Positions 1 to 9,800 of a stretch of 27,099 nt of DNA are shown here, one piece after another. Positions within the stretch are counted from its first letter, which is position 1. The number at the start of each line of letters is the position of its first letter. Source of the stretch: CAYFJO01 sp964343305 (GTDB taxonomy: Bacteria > Planctomycetota > Planctomycetia > Pirellulales > Pirellulaceae); NCBI GenBank assembly GCA_964343305.1, contig CAYFJO010000112.1, positions 1 through 27,099 of the forward strand, written 5' to 3'. Under the pieces are notes generated by a model that was not told the origin of the DNA, did no database searches, and was given only the letters and a program-made list of their open reading frames with translations. The translations under genes were made by a program, and so were the position numbers.

Positions 1-26
1 GGCCATAAAACCCAAATGCGTGTGGC

Positions 27-1013
27 TTACCGCAACAGGATCGACTTTCCATCGAAGGAGACGCTGGGCGATCCGAGGCCACCCTTTCCGGCGTCCAGCA
101 GCAGGCGTGGCGCCACGGCCGGCCGAGCCGGTGTGAGTGCGTAAAGTTTGCGGCCAACCTTCATGGGAGAAGGAAGATCATGCTCGGGAAACGCACGCGA
201 TTTTCTCGGGTTAAAGATCGTTACATTCAGGCTGTCCGACGACGAGTTGGTCGCGCCATGGGGACGGTAGAGGCTGCAGTCGTCGCCCAGGAATACGATG
301 CCGCCAGGCCAGGAAAAGTCGGACGCCGGAGCCTGTTCAACCACAACAGCTCCCTGCCGTATCGCTTGTCGCAGGACGTTTGCCACCATCCGATCAACTT
401 CGCCAATGGGCTCCCCTGCCGGTTTTGCCTTTGGCGGAACAGCGACCCTGCCCCAAGGCGCATCGCCAAACTTACCCACGACCCGCACCGCGGACCATTT
501 CCCGTCCTCGAAAGCCAGTTCTTGCCAGTTGGATTGCTCGGCCAAACTGCACTTCCAAGCTTCGCCGCTGCTGAGCGTGATCTGCTGCCCATCGGCCAGA
601 CGGACCATCGTCTTCAATAGCAATGCGGCCGGCCCGGGAAGCGTGTTAACAGCCTTCACGGCGAAGACATTGCGGCCGGGAACGAGCCATTTGGCGATGT
701 CAAATCGCCGCGGGCTTTTCCAGGCGCTGTTGTCCGCGCCACTCTCGCCGACACCCTGACCGTTCACATAAAATACGAACAGGTTGTCCACTGTGGCGAC
801 GACCTCTGCCGATTCCACCTTTGCATGTCTGGGAAGGTTCAATTCTGCTCGAAAGAAGCACACCCCAGCCGAAAAGGAAGAGAGTTCCGTCCCTGCTGAC
901 GACGACCATATCCAATTCGATTCATCGAATCCTATCGACGGCGGCTGACCCGCTGCCAAGCCACCGGATGTCATCACCATGATTGTTGCTAAGACCGATC
1001 GCGACGCAGACAT
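27..1013 (-). CDS. Secreted jelly-roll protein ending at the start of a beta-propeller (possibly truncated)
   Basis: This 328-residue protein has a signal peptide at residues 1-22. Residues about 28-190 look like the beta-sandwich sugar-binding module found in front of planctomycete cytochrome and hydrolase proteins (WIWSS near the start, the pattern FYVNGQGVGES, and LVPGRNVFAVKAVN). Residues about 230-328 resemble the entry into a TolB/PD40-type propeller and end in SVSFDGKSILLR. The same stretch occurs in the 1101-residue protein at 6883-10188 (EVSWDGRRVLF), where it is followed by about 580 more residues of propeller and haem domains. The TAA at 27-29 therefore falls one strand into the propeller. 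This suggests a premature stop, a frameshift or a sequencing error. The ATG follows GGAGATAGGAA, a good ribosome site. It lies 34 bp after the stop of the upstream gene and is probably cotranscribed with it. No enzymatic function can be assigned. Confidence 0.75.
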   Translation of the reverse strand: MSASRSVLATIMVMTSGGLAAGQPPSIGFDESNWIWSSSAGTELSSFSAGVCFFRAELNLPRHAKVESAEVVATVDNLFVFYVNGQGVGESGADNSAWKSPRRFDIAKWLVPGRNVFAVKAVNTLPGPAALLLKTMVRLADGQQITLSSGEAWKCSLAEQSNWQELAFEDGKWSAVRVVGKFGDAPWGRVAVPPKAKPAGEPIGEVDRMVANVLRQAIRQGAVVVEQAPASDFSWPGGIVFLGDDCSLYRPHGATNSSSDSLNVTIFNPRKSRAFPEHDLPSPMKVGRKLYALTPARPAVAPRLLLDAGKGGLGSPSVSFDGKSILLR

Positions 1014-1047
1014 TTCCTATCTCCGACTCGAGTTTCTACGAACAGGA

Positions 1048-3483
1048 TCAGTTCTCGCGGGCCGGCGGCCGATACCAGAACGACTTCCAGTACGTTTGGT
1101 CCGTCGTGTAGACGTCCACCGGATCGGCTGGAGAGAGATCTTTTGGCAATGCTCCGAACCGCTGCATCTCGCGAATATAATGGTCGTTCGGCCGGAAGCC
1201 GGGCATGTCGAAACGCTTGTTGGTTTTGAGCTGTTTGGCAGCCGCGGCGATAGCGCGGTGAATCGTTTGGTAGTCCGCGTCGCTGCTATTGGTGAAGACA
1301 TCGCCTTTGCACAGTCCGAGACCACCGGCGTCGCGCGCCAGGGGTGCCCGCAACAAGATCGATTTTTCGGGACGTGTCAGGTTGCACCGCGACTGTGGAA
1401 CGATCGGATGTTGCCAAGGCGCGCTCGACAAGTACTCGGGGACGCCCCCTTTCAACGGTCCGAAATGAAGGTGGAAGTCAACATAGTGGATGTGAGGCCG
1501 CTTGATCGGCTTGACCGAGTGGCAACTGCCACAACGGCGTTGCATTGTTTGTAGCGGCAGTTCAACCGGATAAACTCCGCTGCCCAACGCCGCATAGGTT
1601 CCCGGATACGTGGTGCTCGTTTCGATCCACAGGCGAATCGTCTTTCGTTGGCGCTGCGAGAGTTTGGCATCGTAGTGGGTCCCATCAATCAGTTTCATCA
1701 GCCGGCTGGCAGAGCTGCCGATCGAGCGAGGTGCCTGCTGCGAATACGGCTTGTTGCGGCCGTCGGCAAAGAGACCACGCTTGACCATGGTCCAGTAACT
1801 GACCGAGTAAACGGGTGTGTGGTCACCAGTCAAATCCACCTGTCCTTCCCAGCGGTCGGGGTTGTGACAGCCGACGCAGTGCTGGTCGAGAATAGGTTGA
1901 ATGTCCCGCGGATAGTCGATCACGTCAGGCACGTCGTTGATCGGTTCTACCTTGCTGGGTGCGCGGCCAAGAGCCATCAAGCCCGGCTGATAGCGAGGCG
2001 TACGGGAACGCTGTTCATGGCAGCCGACACAACTTGTTCTCTCACCCGGTTGCAGTGTCACAAAGCTCTGCATCCGCTTGATCGATAGATCGTCTTTGTC
2101 CAACGCGACGAGAAACAGTGATCGCAGCGCGGGCAGTTCCATGTGCGCCGAGCCGTCCGCTTCGACAGGCACAGTGCCCAGAATTCTCGCCATCGTGAAC
2201 GTGCCGCCGATGCTGAGCGGATCCTGGCCACCCGAGAAGTTCACCGGCTTAGCAAGTTGTTCCAGGACCAACAGTTTCTTGACTTCCCCGCGCCGCACAC
2301 CATCCATGGCGCGGCCGTTGTAGATGTCGGCCAGCACGAGCTGGCCGTTTTCGTCGGCAAGGTTGACCCGCGAGGGAATGACGCGTTCGCGCGAACGGGC
2401 AATCAGCGGTCGCGGCTCGTGGCATTCAAGCGATTGTTCGTTCTTGCCCGCTCGGTAGATCAGCTCTACGTTTCCCTTCCCGTCCATCACATGGATGCCC
2501 TCGCGATCGGCGACCAGGAAACAGTCTTCCGTGACTCCATAGGGATCTCGAAAGAGCTTTTCGCTGACCCGTCTGGTGGTGGTCAGGACATCGGGTCCCG
2601 CGCTGGGATCCACGATGGTGACGTGCCCCATGTGCTCTGGCCGGCCGTGTCCCGGAGAAAACGAAGCCACGACTTTGTTGGTTCCCGGGATCGGCTTTGC
2701 GTCCAGCATGGCAACGCCGCCGCGCTCGTTGCCGTAATACACCATCTGGCTGGTACCGTCAGGGTTGACCGTCCAAAGATGGTGAAAATGGACCTGGCTC
2801 CGATCCACGTACTCCCAACGCATGTATAAGACCCGTCCGTCCGGCAACACCCAGGGTGTGTTGTCGTGGTCGTTGTTGCTGGAGACGAGACGGATGTTCT
2901 TGCCGTCGCCATCGCAGCGGTACAGTGTGGCCACTCGACTCAGCCAACAGTTCACCACTCGCTGGCAACGACTGGAACAGAACATGATACTGCCGTCAGG
3001 CAAGTACGTCGGCTCGATGTCATCGTCCGGGCCGTCGGTCAGTTGGGTCAGGCCGCTGCCGTCGATGTTGATCTCATACAGATGAAAGTTCGCCGTTCCA
3101 CCCTTGCGGTAGGCAAACAGGATCTTGCTGCCGTCATAGTGAACTTGTGGGTCGCGAATTCCTCCTCGGGGATCATTTAATAGGACTGTGCGTTCACCAG
3201 TGCGCAGATTCAAACGACACAAACGACCTCCCTCGCCAAAACCCATTCGCTCGGGAGCATTGCAGTAATAGCCGAAGTTGACATACCAATGATCTTTGCC
3301 CGACACGCGCATGGCGAAGACAATATCATCGACCCCGGCCAGCGGACCATCCAGCAGAGTTTTAAACAACTTTCCCGAAGCGGGTCCTTCCTGCGCAGTT
3401 TCTCCACGCAGGTCTTGACCAACGGTGCAAACCATGCAGAAACCCATTAGCGCCAATGCGACTCTACAAACTCTTGTGTTCAT
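1048..3483 (-). CDS. Secreted beta-propeller multihaem cytochrome c, hydrazine-synthase-alpha-like layout
   Basis: This 811-residue protein has a signal peptide (residues 1-28). Residues about 50-400 form TolB/PD40-like propeller blades, with repeats such as DPQVHYDGSKILFAY, EPTYLPDGSIMF and WVLPDGRVLYMRWEYVD. The middle domain carries GTVPVEADGSA, then QPGERTSCVGCH (haem Cys485). Further CxxCH sites are at Cys536 (CVGCH) and Cys651 (CGSCH), giving three predicted c-type haems. Propeller, haem middle domain and C-terminal haem is the known order in hydrazine synthase alpha; many planctomycetes that do not perform anammox carry proteins of this layout with no known reaction. It is clearly paralogous to 6883-10188, with matching text around both shared haem sites, but has one extra C-terminal haem and lacks the NPCBM domain. 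It probably acts in the periplasm in electron transfer or oxidation. It is divergent from the transporter at 3725. Confidence 0.88.
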   Translation of the reverse strand: MNTRVCRVALALMGFCMVCTVGQDLRGETAQEGPASGKLFKTLLDGPLAGVDDIVFAMRVSGKDHWYVNFGYYCNAPERMGFGEGGRLCRLNLRTGERTVLLNDPRGGIRDPQVHYDGSKILFAYRKGGTANFHLYEINIDGSGLTQLTDGPDDDIEPTYLPDGSIMFCSSRCQRVVNCWLSRVATLYRCDGDGKNIRLVSSNNDHDNTPWVLPDGRVLYMRWEYVDRSQVHFHHLWTVNPDGTSQMVYYGNERGGVAMLDAKPIPGTNKVVASFSPGHGRPEHMGHVTIVDPSAGPDVLTTTRRVSEKLFRDPYGVTEDCFLVADREGIHVMDGKGNVELIYRAGKNEQSLECHEPRPLIARSRERVIPSRVNLADENGQLVLADIYNGRAMDGVRRGEVKKLLVLEQLAKPVNFSGGQDPLSIGGTFTMARILGTVPVEADGSAHMELPALRSLFLVALDKDDLSIKRMQSFVTLQPGERTSCVGCHEQRSRTPRYQPGLMALGRAPSKVEPINDVPDVIDYPRDIQPILDQHCVGCHNPDRWEGQVDLTGDHTPVYSVSYWTMVKRGLFADGRNKPYSQQAPRSIGSSASRLMKLIDGTHYDAKLSQRQRKTIRLWIETSTTYPGTYAALGSGVYPVELPLQTMQRRCGSCHSVKPIKRPHIHYVDFHLHFGPLKGGVPEYLSSAPWQHPIVPQSRCNLTRPEKSILLRAPLARDAGGLGLCKGDVFTNSSDADYQTIHRAIAAAAKQLKTNKRFDMPGFRPNDHYIREMQRFGALPKDLSPADPVDVYTTDQTYWKSFWYRPPAREN

Positions 3484-3724
3484 CGTTATTCTCCTCCATT
3501 ACGCGGTTGCCGTCCCGAAGTCGAACGTGCCATCAGAAAGTTTATACTAAATAATCAAGCTCTAGTATATAATTCTTATCCAGAAGGCCGCGCGCCCACA
3601 GCCCCACCTCGTTCCCATGCTCTGCGTGGAACGCACGGGCAATTTAACCCGCTCCCCCCCGCCCGCTTATGTTTGTAACAAAAGAAGAACGTTTCCGACG
3701 TCTGCCGCACAAGGAACCGGCGCC
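3484..3724. promoter_or_regulatory. Divergent control region with the shared TCTAGTATATAA motif
   Basis: This is a 241-bp spacer between the divergent three-haem gene and transporter gene. At 3561-3572 it contains TCTAGTATATAA, identical to 6829-6840 in the other divergent spacer. An inverted partial copy, TTTATACTAA, lies at 3541-3550, so TAGTATA-type half-sites face each other across 13 bp. TATAAT at 3568-3573 could serve as a -10 element towards the transporter, but no convincing -35 is seen. The motif could be an operator, a promoter core or both. Confidence 0.45.
3611..3632. repeat. Imperfect palindromic repeat
   Basis: GTTCCCATGC and GCGTGGAAC form an imperfect inverted repeat around a short loop. 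It resembles the dispersed palindromes rich in 'cccacgctccgcgtggg' seen in many bacterial genomes. It lies in the leader of the transporter gene, so it could fold in its mRNA. Only one copy is visible here, so membership of a repeat family is an inference. Confidence 0.35.
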
Positions 3725-5158
3725 ATGACCAGCAGCCCACCTGAGTCGTCGTCAACGTCGTCGCAACGGTTGTTGAAACCACCAAAGGGGATCATCGGGA
3801 GTCTGATTTGGATGGGTCCCATGTTAATGTTGCTGGGCGCTGCCATTGGCAGCGGTGAGTTGTTGGCCGAGCCGGCGGCCGGCGCGCGCCATGGAAGCTC
3901 GCTGCTGTGGGCGATCCTCTTCATCGTGGTGACGAAGGCGTTTTGGAACGAAGTAATCGGGCGCGTCGGCATCGTTACCGGACAGAATTTTCTGGAATCC
4001 TGCTTTGGTGCAGGACGGTTAATGACGCTGGTCCCCGTGGCTTGGTACGTCGTCAATGGGATCAAGGATTTCTTGCTGCGAGGGGGAATCACGGCGATTG
4101 CCGGGCTGATCTGCTATGACATGTTCGGTCCGCTGCCACTGCCTGCGATGTGGCTTGACGCCAGCGGGAACAATGAGCAATTGCAGACGATCAGTTGGAC
4201 GTTGCTCAACTACGGCCTGATCTGGCTGTTGCTCGTGGCGGGTGGATACCGTTTGGCGGAGATGCTCAACACGGTCCTGTCACTGGTCTTCACGTTGTGC
4301 CTCGTGGCCTGCGCAGTCGCGGTGCTCCCGCAAGCGACCGGCGAGCTTGCCCGTGGGCTGGTGCCGCGGATTCCATCCGGCGGCGACGAACTCTTGATGC
4401 TGGTATCGCTGGCCGGCATCGTCATGTCCGGATCGACCACGGTCTACTACAGCGCATGGGCAGAAGAGCGAAAGATGGGGTTGTTCAACTTCGTCCGTGG
4501 CATGGCGTTGCGGCTGACTCGGGAACAGGCTGAGCCTGAGTCGAAGGAAGAGGTGGAGAGAATGATGGGTTGGGTGCGTGTCAACCGCCTCAATGTCATC
4601 GTCACTTATCTGCTCGGCGCCCTGATTTGCCTGTCGACGTTCGTATTGGGTGTCGCTGTTCTGCGACCGGCTGGCGTCACGCTCACCGGCGCGAAGCTGG
4701 CCCCTGAACTCAGCTTGATGATGACCAGCGTGGCCGGTGATTGGGCAAGGCCCGTTTTTTATCTGGGCGCGTACGCAGCGGTTGTCAGCACCGCCATCGG
4801 TATCCTCGATGGCGGTTCTCGGATGTACATTCAGCCGCTGCGGGCACGATTCCCGAACGTTTCGATCCCCGTGTGCCAACGGGTGATCATGACTGTGATG
4901 GTAGTGGGTTGTTGGTCGGTGTATGTGCTGGTCCCGGATGCGTTGAAACTGGTTATCTGGATGGGAGCCATCGATGCGCCCTTGGTGGGCATCTTGTTTC
5001 TCGCCTACGCCTATCTAGGCAAACGCTATCTCCCGCAAGTTTATCGATACGGCACAGCTTGGACGGTCGCCATGGCCCTGACGGGGATTCTCTATTTCGG
5101 TTTGGGCGTATTCTTCGTCGTCCACAGGATCATGGAGTTCATGGGAACTGGTGTGTGA
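3725..5158 (+). CDS. Nramp-related membrane transporter with non-canonical substrate motif (A)
   Basis: This 477-residue integral membrane protein has about 11 hydrophobic segments and an Nramp/LeuT-like look. The ATG at 3725 is chosen over an upstream start at 3617 because AAGGA precedes it and the upstream stretch is low-complexity and covers a palindromic repeat. In helix 1, where metal-transporting Nramps carry DPGN, this protein reads IGSGE (residues 41-45). The helix-6 region reads VMSGSTTVYYSAW (residues 233-245) instead of the metal-binding MPH motif. Both segments have counterparts in the transporter at 5201-6694 (IGAGE and GGSVTTYIVYANW), so the two are paralogues. Manganese or iron transport should not be assumed, and the substrate is unknown. 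It is divergent from the three-haem protein and convergent with its paralogue, with 42 bp between the two stop codons. Confidence 0.85.
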   Translation: MTSSPPESSSTSSQRLLKPPKGIIGSLIWMGPMLMLLGAAIGSGELLAEPAAGARHGSSLLWAILFIVVTKAFWNEVIGRVGIVTGQNFLESCFGAGRLMTLVPVAWYVVNGIKDFLLRGGITAIAGLICYDMFGPLPLPAMWLDASGNNEQLQTISWTLLNYGLIWLLLVAGGYRLAEMLNTVLSLVFTLCLVACAVAVLPQATGELARGLVPRIPSGGDELLMLVSLAGIVMSGSTTVYYSAWAEERKMGLFNFVRGMALRLTREQAEPESKEEVERMMGWVRVNRLNVIVTYLLGALICLSTFVLGVAVLRPAGVTLTGAKLAPELSLMMTSVAGDWARPVFYLGAYAAVVSTAIGILDGGSRMYIQPLRARFPNVSIPVCQRVIMTVMVVGCWSVYVLVPDALKLVIWMGAIDAPLVGILFLAYAYLGKRYLPQVYRYGTAWTVAMALTGILYFGLGVFFVVHRIMEFMGTGV

Positions 5159-5200
5159 GCCAGCCGAGCGAGCCGAGATTTCGTCATCGCTGGGGATAAG

Positions 5201-6694
5201 TTATTGAACGAGTTTCATGACAAGCCCGTAGGCGCTCATCGAAGACGCCACTACCAGGATCACAGTTGATGCCAGGGCAAACGCGAACGTCACCCCGTGC
5301 ACGCGGTAGGCCGGTGGCAGTTTGTGATTCAGATAAAAAGCTGCGATCGCGGCGGCGGCCACGGCGAGGTTGGCTAGAAAGAATCCGGCGATTTGAATCA
5401 GCAGGTCGAACTCCAGATTCAACCAGATGACGGGGCTGGCCACCACCATAATCGAAACGACGATCACCCGCCGCAGACCTGCATAAGTCCAGCGGGTGTC
5501 GGGCCAAATTGCCTGCGAAAACTCGTGAGTGACGCGGGAATATACTTCGGGCAGCGCGGTCAGCGTACCCCACAATGCGGCAATCACTGTGACATAATAA
5601 ACCGTCGTCAGCCAAGGATGGATGTTTCGCCAGATGTGAGCTTGATCGGTAAGCAGGCTCCAATTCTCAAATCGACTCTGTTGGTCGTACAGAACGGCCG
5701 CACCGGAGACCATGAAAGCGGCAGTAACGATGAACAACACGGCCGCACCGAGCCCGACGTCCCAGCGCAGCGGCGCTACCAGTCGAAACAGCCGGCGGCG
5801 TTGTTCTGGATCGTCGGGCAGGTAATCGATTCGCGGGCTGTTGGCGGCCCGCTCACGGATCTGTTCAATCTCGGGATGGCTCGTCAAACCCCAGCCTCGC
5901 AGGCCGATCCAGTTGGCATAGACGATGTAGGTCGTCACGCTGCCACCAATGTAGGCAAACACGGTTGCCAAACTAAGAAAGGGATATTTAATCACGTCCG
6001 GTGGAGCCCACTCCGGCAACGACTCGGGAAAACGCCCGATTCGTAGCAAAGTTCCGTGTACCGTCGCACCGAAGTCCGGCCAAACCATGATCGTTCCAAT
6101 GATGGTGCCGAGCACAAGAATGCCGCAGATCACGAGCTGTTCTTTCTCCAGCCGCTCGTAAGTGAGCGTCAGGCTGACCAGCAAAGCCGCCGCAATAAAC
6201 AGCGTCGTATACAAGTTCACCCAGAATGCGTTTCCCGCCGCATTGAAGGTCCCGGCGGTGAAGAACTGCTGCCCAATGAGATGGTGCAGCAGGCTGCCGC
6301 AAGGCTTGGCGATGGCGACCCACGCCAGGGGAGCGAACACGATCTCGACTCCCACGATCAAGATCAGCAACCAACCGCGCGGTCCGGGGAAATGGACAAG
6401 CCGGTGGCCGACGTACTCGCCGCTGATGGCCGTGTACCGTCCCAGCATGTACGTGACAAAGACCCCTTTGACAACGCAAGCCAGCAGCACAACCCACAAC
6501 AGATCGTAATGAGCCCAGGCACCGGTCCGCACTACCACGATCGTCTCACCGGCACCGATGCTCATCGAAGCCAGGATGGCGGCGGGTCCAAAGCATTTCA
6601 TCAGCCCCCAGATTTTGTGCAACGACCATGGTTCCGCAGCCAGGTCTGTTACGGGTGGAATCTCGATGCAATCGTTGGATGAAGCTTCTGACAT
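5201..6694 (-). CDS. Nramp-related membrane transporter with non-canonical substrate motif (B)
   Basis: This 497-residue polytopic membrane protein has about 11-12 hydrophobic segments. It begins with a hydrophilic tail of about 30 residues, then FGPAAILASMSIGAGE (residues 35-50), the position where canonical Nramps show DPGN. GGSVTTYIVYANW (residues 250-262) aligns with the S-x-T-T-x-Y pattern of transporter A. A soluble loop at about 270-305 holds charged residues (SPRIDYLPDDPEQRRR). AAGGA lies 7 bp before the ATG at 6694. It is divergent from the two-haem propeller protein at 6883, mirroring the arrangement of transporter A with the three-haem protein. The family is solid; the transported compound is not predictable from these motifs. 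Confidence 0.87.
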   Translation of the reverse strand: MSEASSNDCIEIPPVTDLAAEPWSLHKIWGLMKCFGPAAILASMSIGAGETIVVVRTGAWAHYDLLWVVLLACVVKGVFVTYMLGRYTAISGEYVGHRLVHFPGPRGWLLILIVGVEIVFAPLAWVAIAKPCGSLLHHLIGQQFFTAGTFNAAGNAFWVNLYTTLFIAAALLVSLTLTYERLEKEQLVICGILVLGTIIGTIMVWPDFGATVHGTLLRIGRFPESLPEWAPPDVIKYPFLSLATVFAYIGGSVTTYIVYANWIGLRGWGLTSHPEIEQIRERAANSPRIDYLPDDPEQRRRLFRLVAPLRWDVGLGAAVLFIVTAAFMVSGAAVLYDQQSRFENWSLLTDQAHIWRNIHPWLTTVYYVTVIAALWGTLTALPEVYSRVTHEFSQAIWPDTRWTYAGLRRVIVVSIMVVASPVIWLNLEFDLLIQIAGFFLANLAVAAAAIAAFYLNHKLPPAYRVHGVTFAFALASTVILVVASSMSAYGLVMKLVQ

Positions 6695-6882
6695 TCGTTG
6701 TCCTTACAACTCCGGCTAGACAGCCAGCGACGTTTCTTCTGGCGGAAATGCCCAATCCGATCAGTTGTTCGATCGTGTTGGTAATAAGCACTTCCATTCG
6801 GTAGGATTGATAATGTAGCAAAACTTGGTCTAGTATATAAACATTGTAACTTGAAGTCTCTTCTTAATGGGGAGTACGGCTG
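6695..6882. promoter_or_regulatory. Divergent control region with the second copy of TCTAGTATATAA
   Basis: This is a 188-bp spacer between transporter B and the two-haem propeller gene. TCTAGTATATAA at 6829-6840 is identical over 12 bases to 3561-3572. TTGATA at 6807-6812, 18 bp and TAGTAT at 6831-6836 make a plausible sigma-70-type promoter reading into the gene at 6883, so the shared motif would overlap its -10 element. The motif may be promoter core, operator or both. Confidence 0.45.
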
Positions 6883-9800
6883 ATGTATCGTCTATGCTCT
6901 TGCGTGCTTCCGGTTGTCCTCGTTTTGATTCTGGCGGCCCCAGTAGGGCGTGTGGGCCAGTGCGCAGAATTCCTCAGCGACGTGACGTCGGGTGTTTTGT
7001 TCAAACATCATCAGCAGTGGGGAGACTTCGGCTTGGATACAGCCGCGGCCCGTCCTGGCACGACGGGCACAACGTTGCGCATCGGCGAAAAGACATTTAA
7101 GAAGGGACTGGGACACCACGCCAATGGCGAGATCGTCGTCGATCTACGCGGCCAGTTCAGCGAGTTTCGCGCGTCCATTGGAGTCCAGTGGCAGGGTGGA
7201 AACAAGGGGAGCGTCGTCTTTCGGATCGCAGTTGACGGCGAGATTGCTTTTGAAAGTGGGCCGATGTCGGACAGCGATCCGGCGAAGGAAGTGCAGGTCT
7301 CGTTGGAGAACGCCCGCGAGTTGCGTTTGATCGCTGCCGACTCTGGAGATGGTATTGGATGTGACATGGCGAACTGGGCCGAGGCGCGTCTTGTTCGCGA
7401 TCCGCGAGTCGCCCATTTTGGAACCGTCAAGGCATCGTTGGCTGGCAATCCGGCTCCACCCTCTAGCGACAACGTGTGCGGCTTCTCGTTGATCGCGAAA
7501 GAATCGGGACCTCAGGTTGCGGTTATGGAACCAGCCAACACGTTCACGATCAGTGTTCGACGCGATGAAGATGTCCGGCTGGCCATCCCGGTAAAGAACG
7601 TCGTCGACCCACTGCGGATCATCGCTGATGTGTCTGTCGTTTACGGGAGCCAGGCTGAGGTCGGGCTTGAGATTGGTGGAAAGCGGGTAACGAGAACAGT
7701 TCACAGCGGCAGTTCGACCGCACTGGCGACTGAACTCATCGATGTCGATGGAGAGTCCGTGGTCGTCGTAACCGTTCGTGGCATTGACGAAGAGGCGGGA
7801 GTCCGGTGGCGTCGGCTGCGCTACACGCGGAAGGACCGGTCGTTTGACATTCCGCTAGTCTTCCCGCACGCGGCGGAGAAGTTCCCACCGCCGGTCCTGC
7901 CAGGTCCGCGCCCCGCCATCGAGCAGGAACTGGTCGAATGGGACTGGCGGATGCAAGACGGGATTGGGACCGCTCGTGAACCTCGCTCGTGGAAACTGGC
8001 TATACAGAAAGTTTTGCAGCAAGGCGACGATCTGATCCAGGACCTCGCGGCGACCGGAGTTCCGCTTGTTGATCTCACAGGCAAGTGGGAAGAAGCGCGC
8101 ACCGAGTGGAAGATGCTTTCGACCGACAGTCGTGCGAGCGAATCGCAATTGGAAGATCTATGGCGACGCGTCCACGTGTTGCGTAGGCGCATCGCCTTCG
8201 GGAATCCGCTGGCGGACGTCGGACCGCTGCTGTTTGTCAAACGCGTTCCGAGCAACTTCAGCCATCAGTTGACGCAGTATGCCGGCATGTGCGCACGACC
8301 CGGTGGCGGCGTCTTCGTTCTTGATGAACCGGGAAAGTCGATGCGGTGCCGCCAGCTCGCGGCGCTGCCCACCGGCAGCTACCAGCATCCTGAAGTGTCC
8401 TGGGATGGTCGCCGCGTGCTGTTTGCATTCTGTGAGGCCGACTCGGCACCTGCTGATCGGCAAAGCAGACAGGACCGGCATTACCACCTGTTCGAAATGG
8501 CAGCCGACGGCTCGAATCTCCGGCAACTCACCAAGGGCCAGTTCGATGACTTCTCGCCGCGTTATCTGCCGAACGGGAAGCTCCTGTTCCTTTCGACGCG
8601 TCGAGGCGGTTTTCACCGCTGCGGCCGAGGCCCGTGTCCGACCCATACGTTGGCAATCGCCAACTCAGACGGTTCGGATCCGCGCGTCGTCTCTTTTCAT
8701 GAAACTCACGAGTGGGATCCGGCGGTGCTCAACGACGGTCGTATCATTTACACACGCTGGGACTACGTGGATCGGAACGCCGTCCACTATCAACAGCTTT
8801 GGAGCGTACGACCGGACGGCAGCGACGTGCGGGCCTTCTACGGCAACAACACGTTCAATCCCGTCGGGATTTGGGAAGCTCGTCCCGTGCCGGGTTCGAA
8901 CCTGGTGATGGCCACGGCGGGTGCACATCATGCCATGACGGCTGGCTCAATCATCCTGGTCGATGTGGGTCAGGGAGTCGATGGGTCGAAACCGATAGCC
9001 CGGCTCACTCCTGACGCGCTCTTTCCGGAAAGTGAGTTCCGCGTTCAAAGATGGCACGCGCCAACAGGCGTTTCCTCGACACCGACGGTGCCCCCCGAGG
9101 AGCGTCGCTGGCCGGGACACTGCTACCGCACTCCGTATCCACTCTCGGAGAGCTACTTCCTCGCGGCGTACAGTTTCGATCCGCTGATTGGAGAGCCCCA
9201 TGCCAATGCGGCAAACATGTTCGGGCTCTACCTTGTTGACCGATTCGGAAACAAGGAACTCATCTATCGAGACGTCAACATCGGCAGCCTCTGGCCAACT
9301 CCGCTACGAGCCCGCCAGCGTCCGCCGGCTCTGGCGTCCACGCTGCGAGAAACACACAAGGGCGAAGGGACCTTCTTCGTGCAGAATGTTTACGAGAGTT
9401 GGCCGAAACTTCCGAAAAAGGAGACGATCGAGCGACTCCGGATTGTGCAAGTGCTGCCGAAGACAACACCCCACGCGAACACCCCGCGAGTCGGACTGGC
9501 CAATGCTTCACCGGGCAAGCAGGTCCTCGGCACGGTGCCCGTCGATCCGGATGGTTCGGCATACTTTCGAGCTCCGGCCGGAATCCCGCTTTCCTTCCAG
9601 GCTCTCGACCAGCGGGGAATGGCGGTTCAGACCATGCGTAGCCTCACCTATCTTCAGCCGGGCGAGCATGCCACATGCATTGGCTGTCACCAGTATCGTT
9701 CTCGCGTCCCGAACACTCAGTTTTCGGCGCTGGCGAGAACACGGCCGCCTTCGACGATCGCCGCTGGTCCCGACGGGTCAAAGCCGCTGAGCTACCCGCT

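Noticed and set aside
2143..2829. A 228-residue plus-strand open frame inside the three-haem gene
   Set aside because: Antisense to a convincing propeller/haem protein; no motif and no ribosome site.
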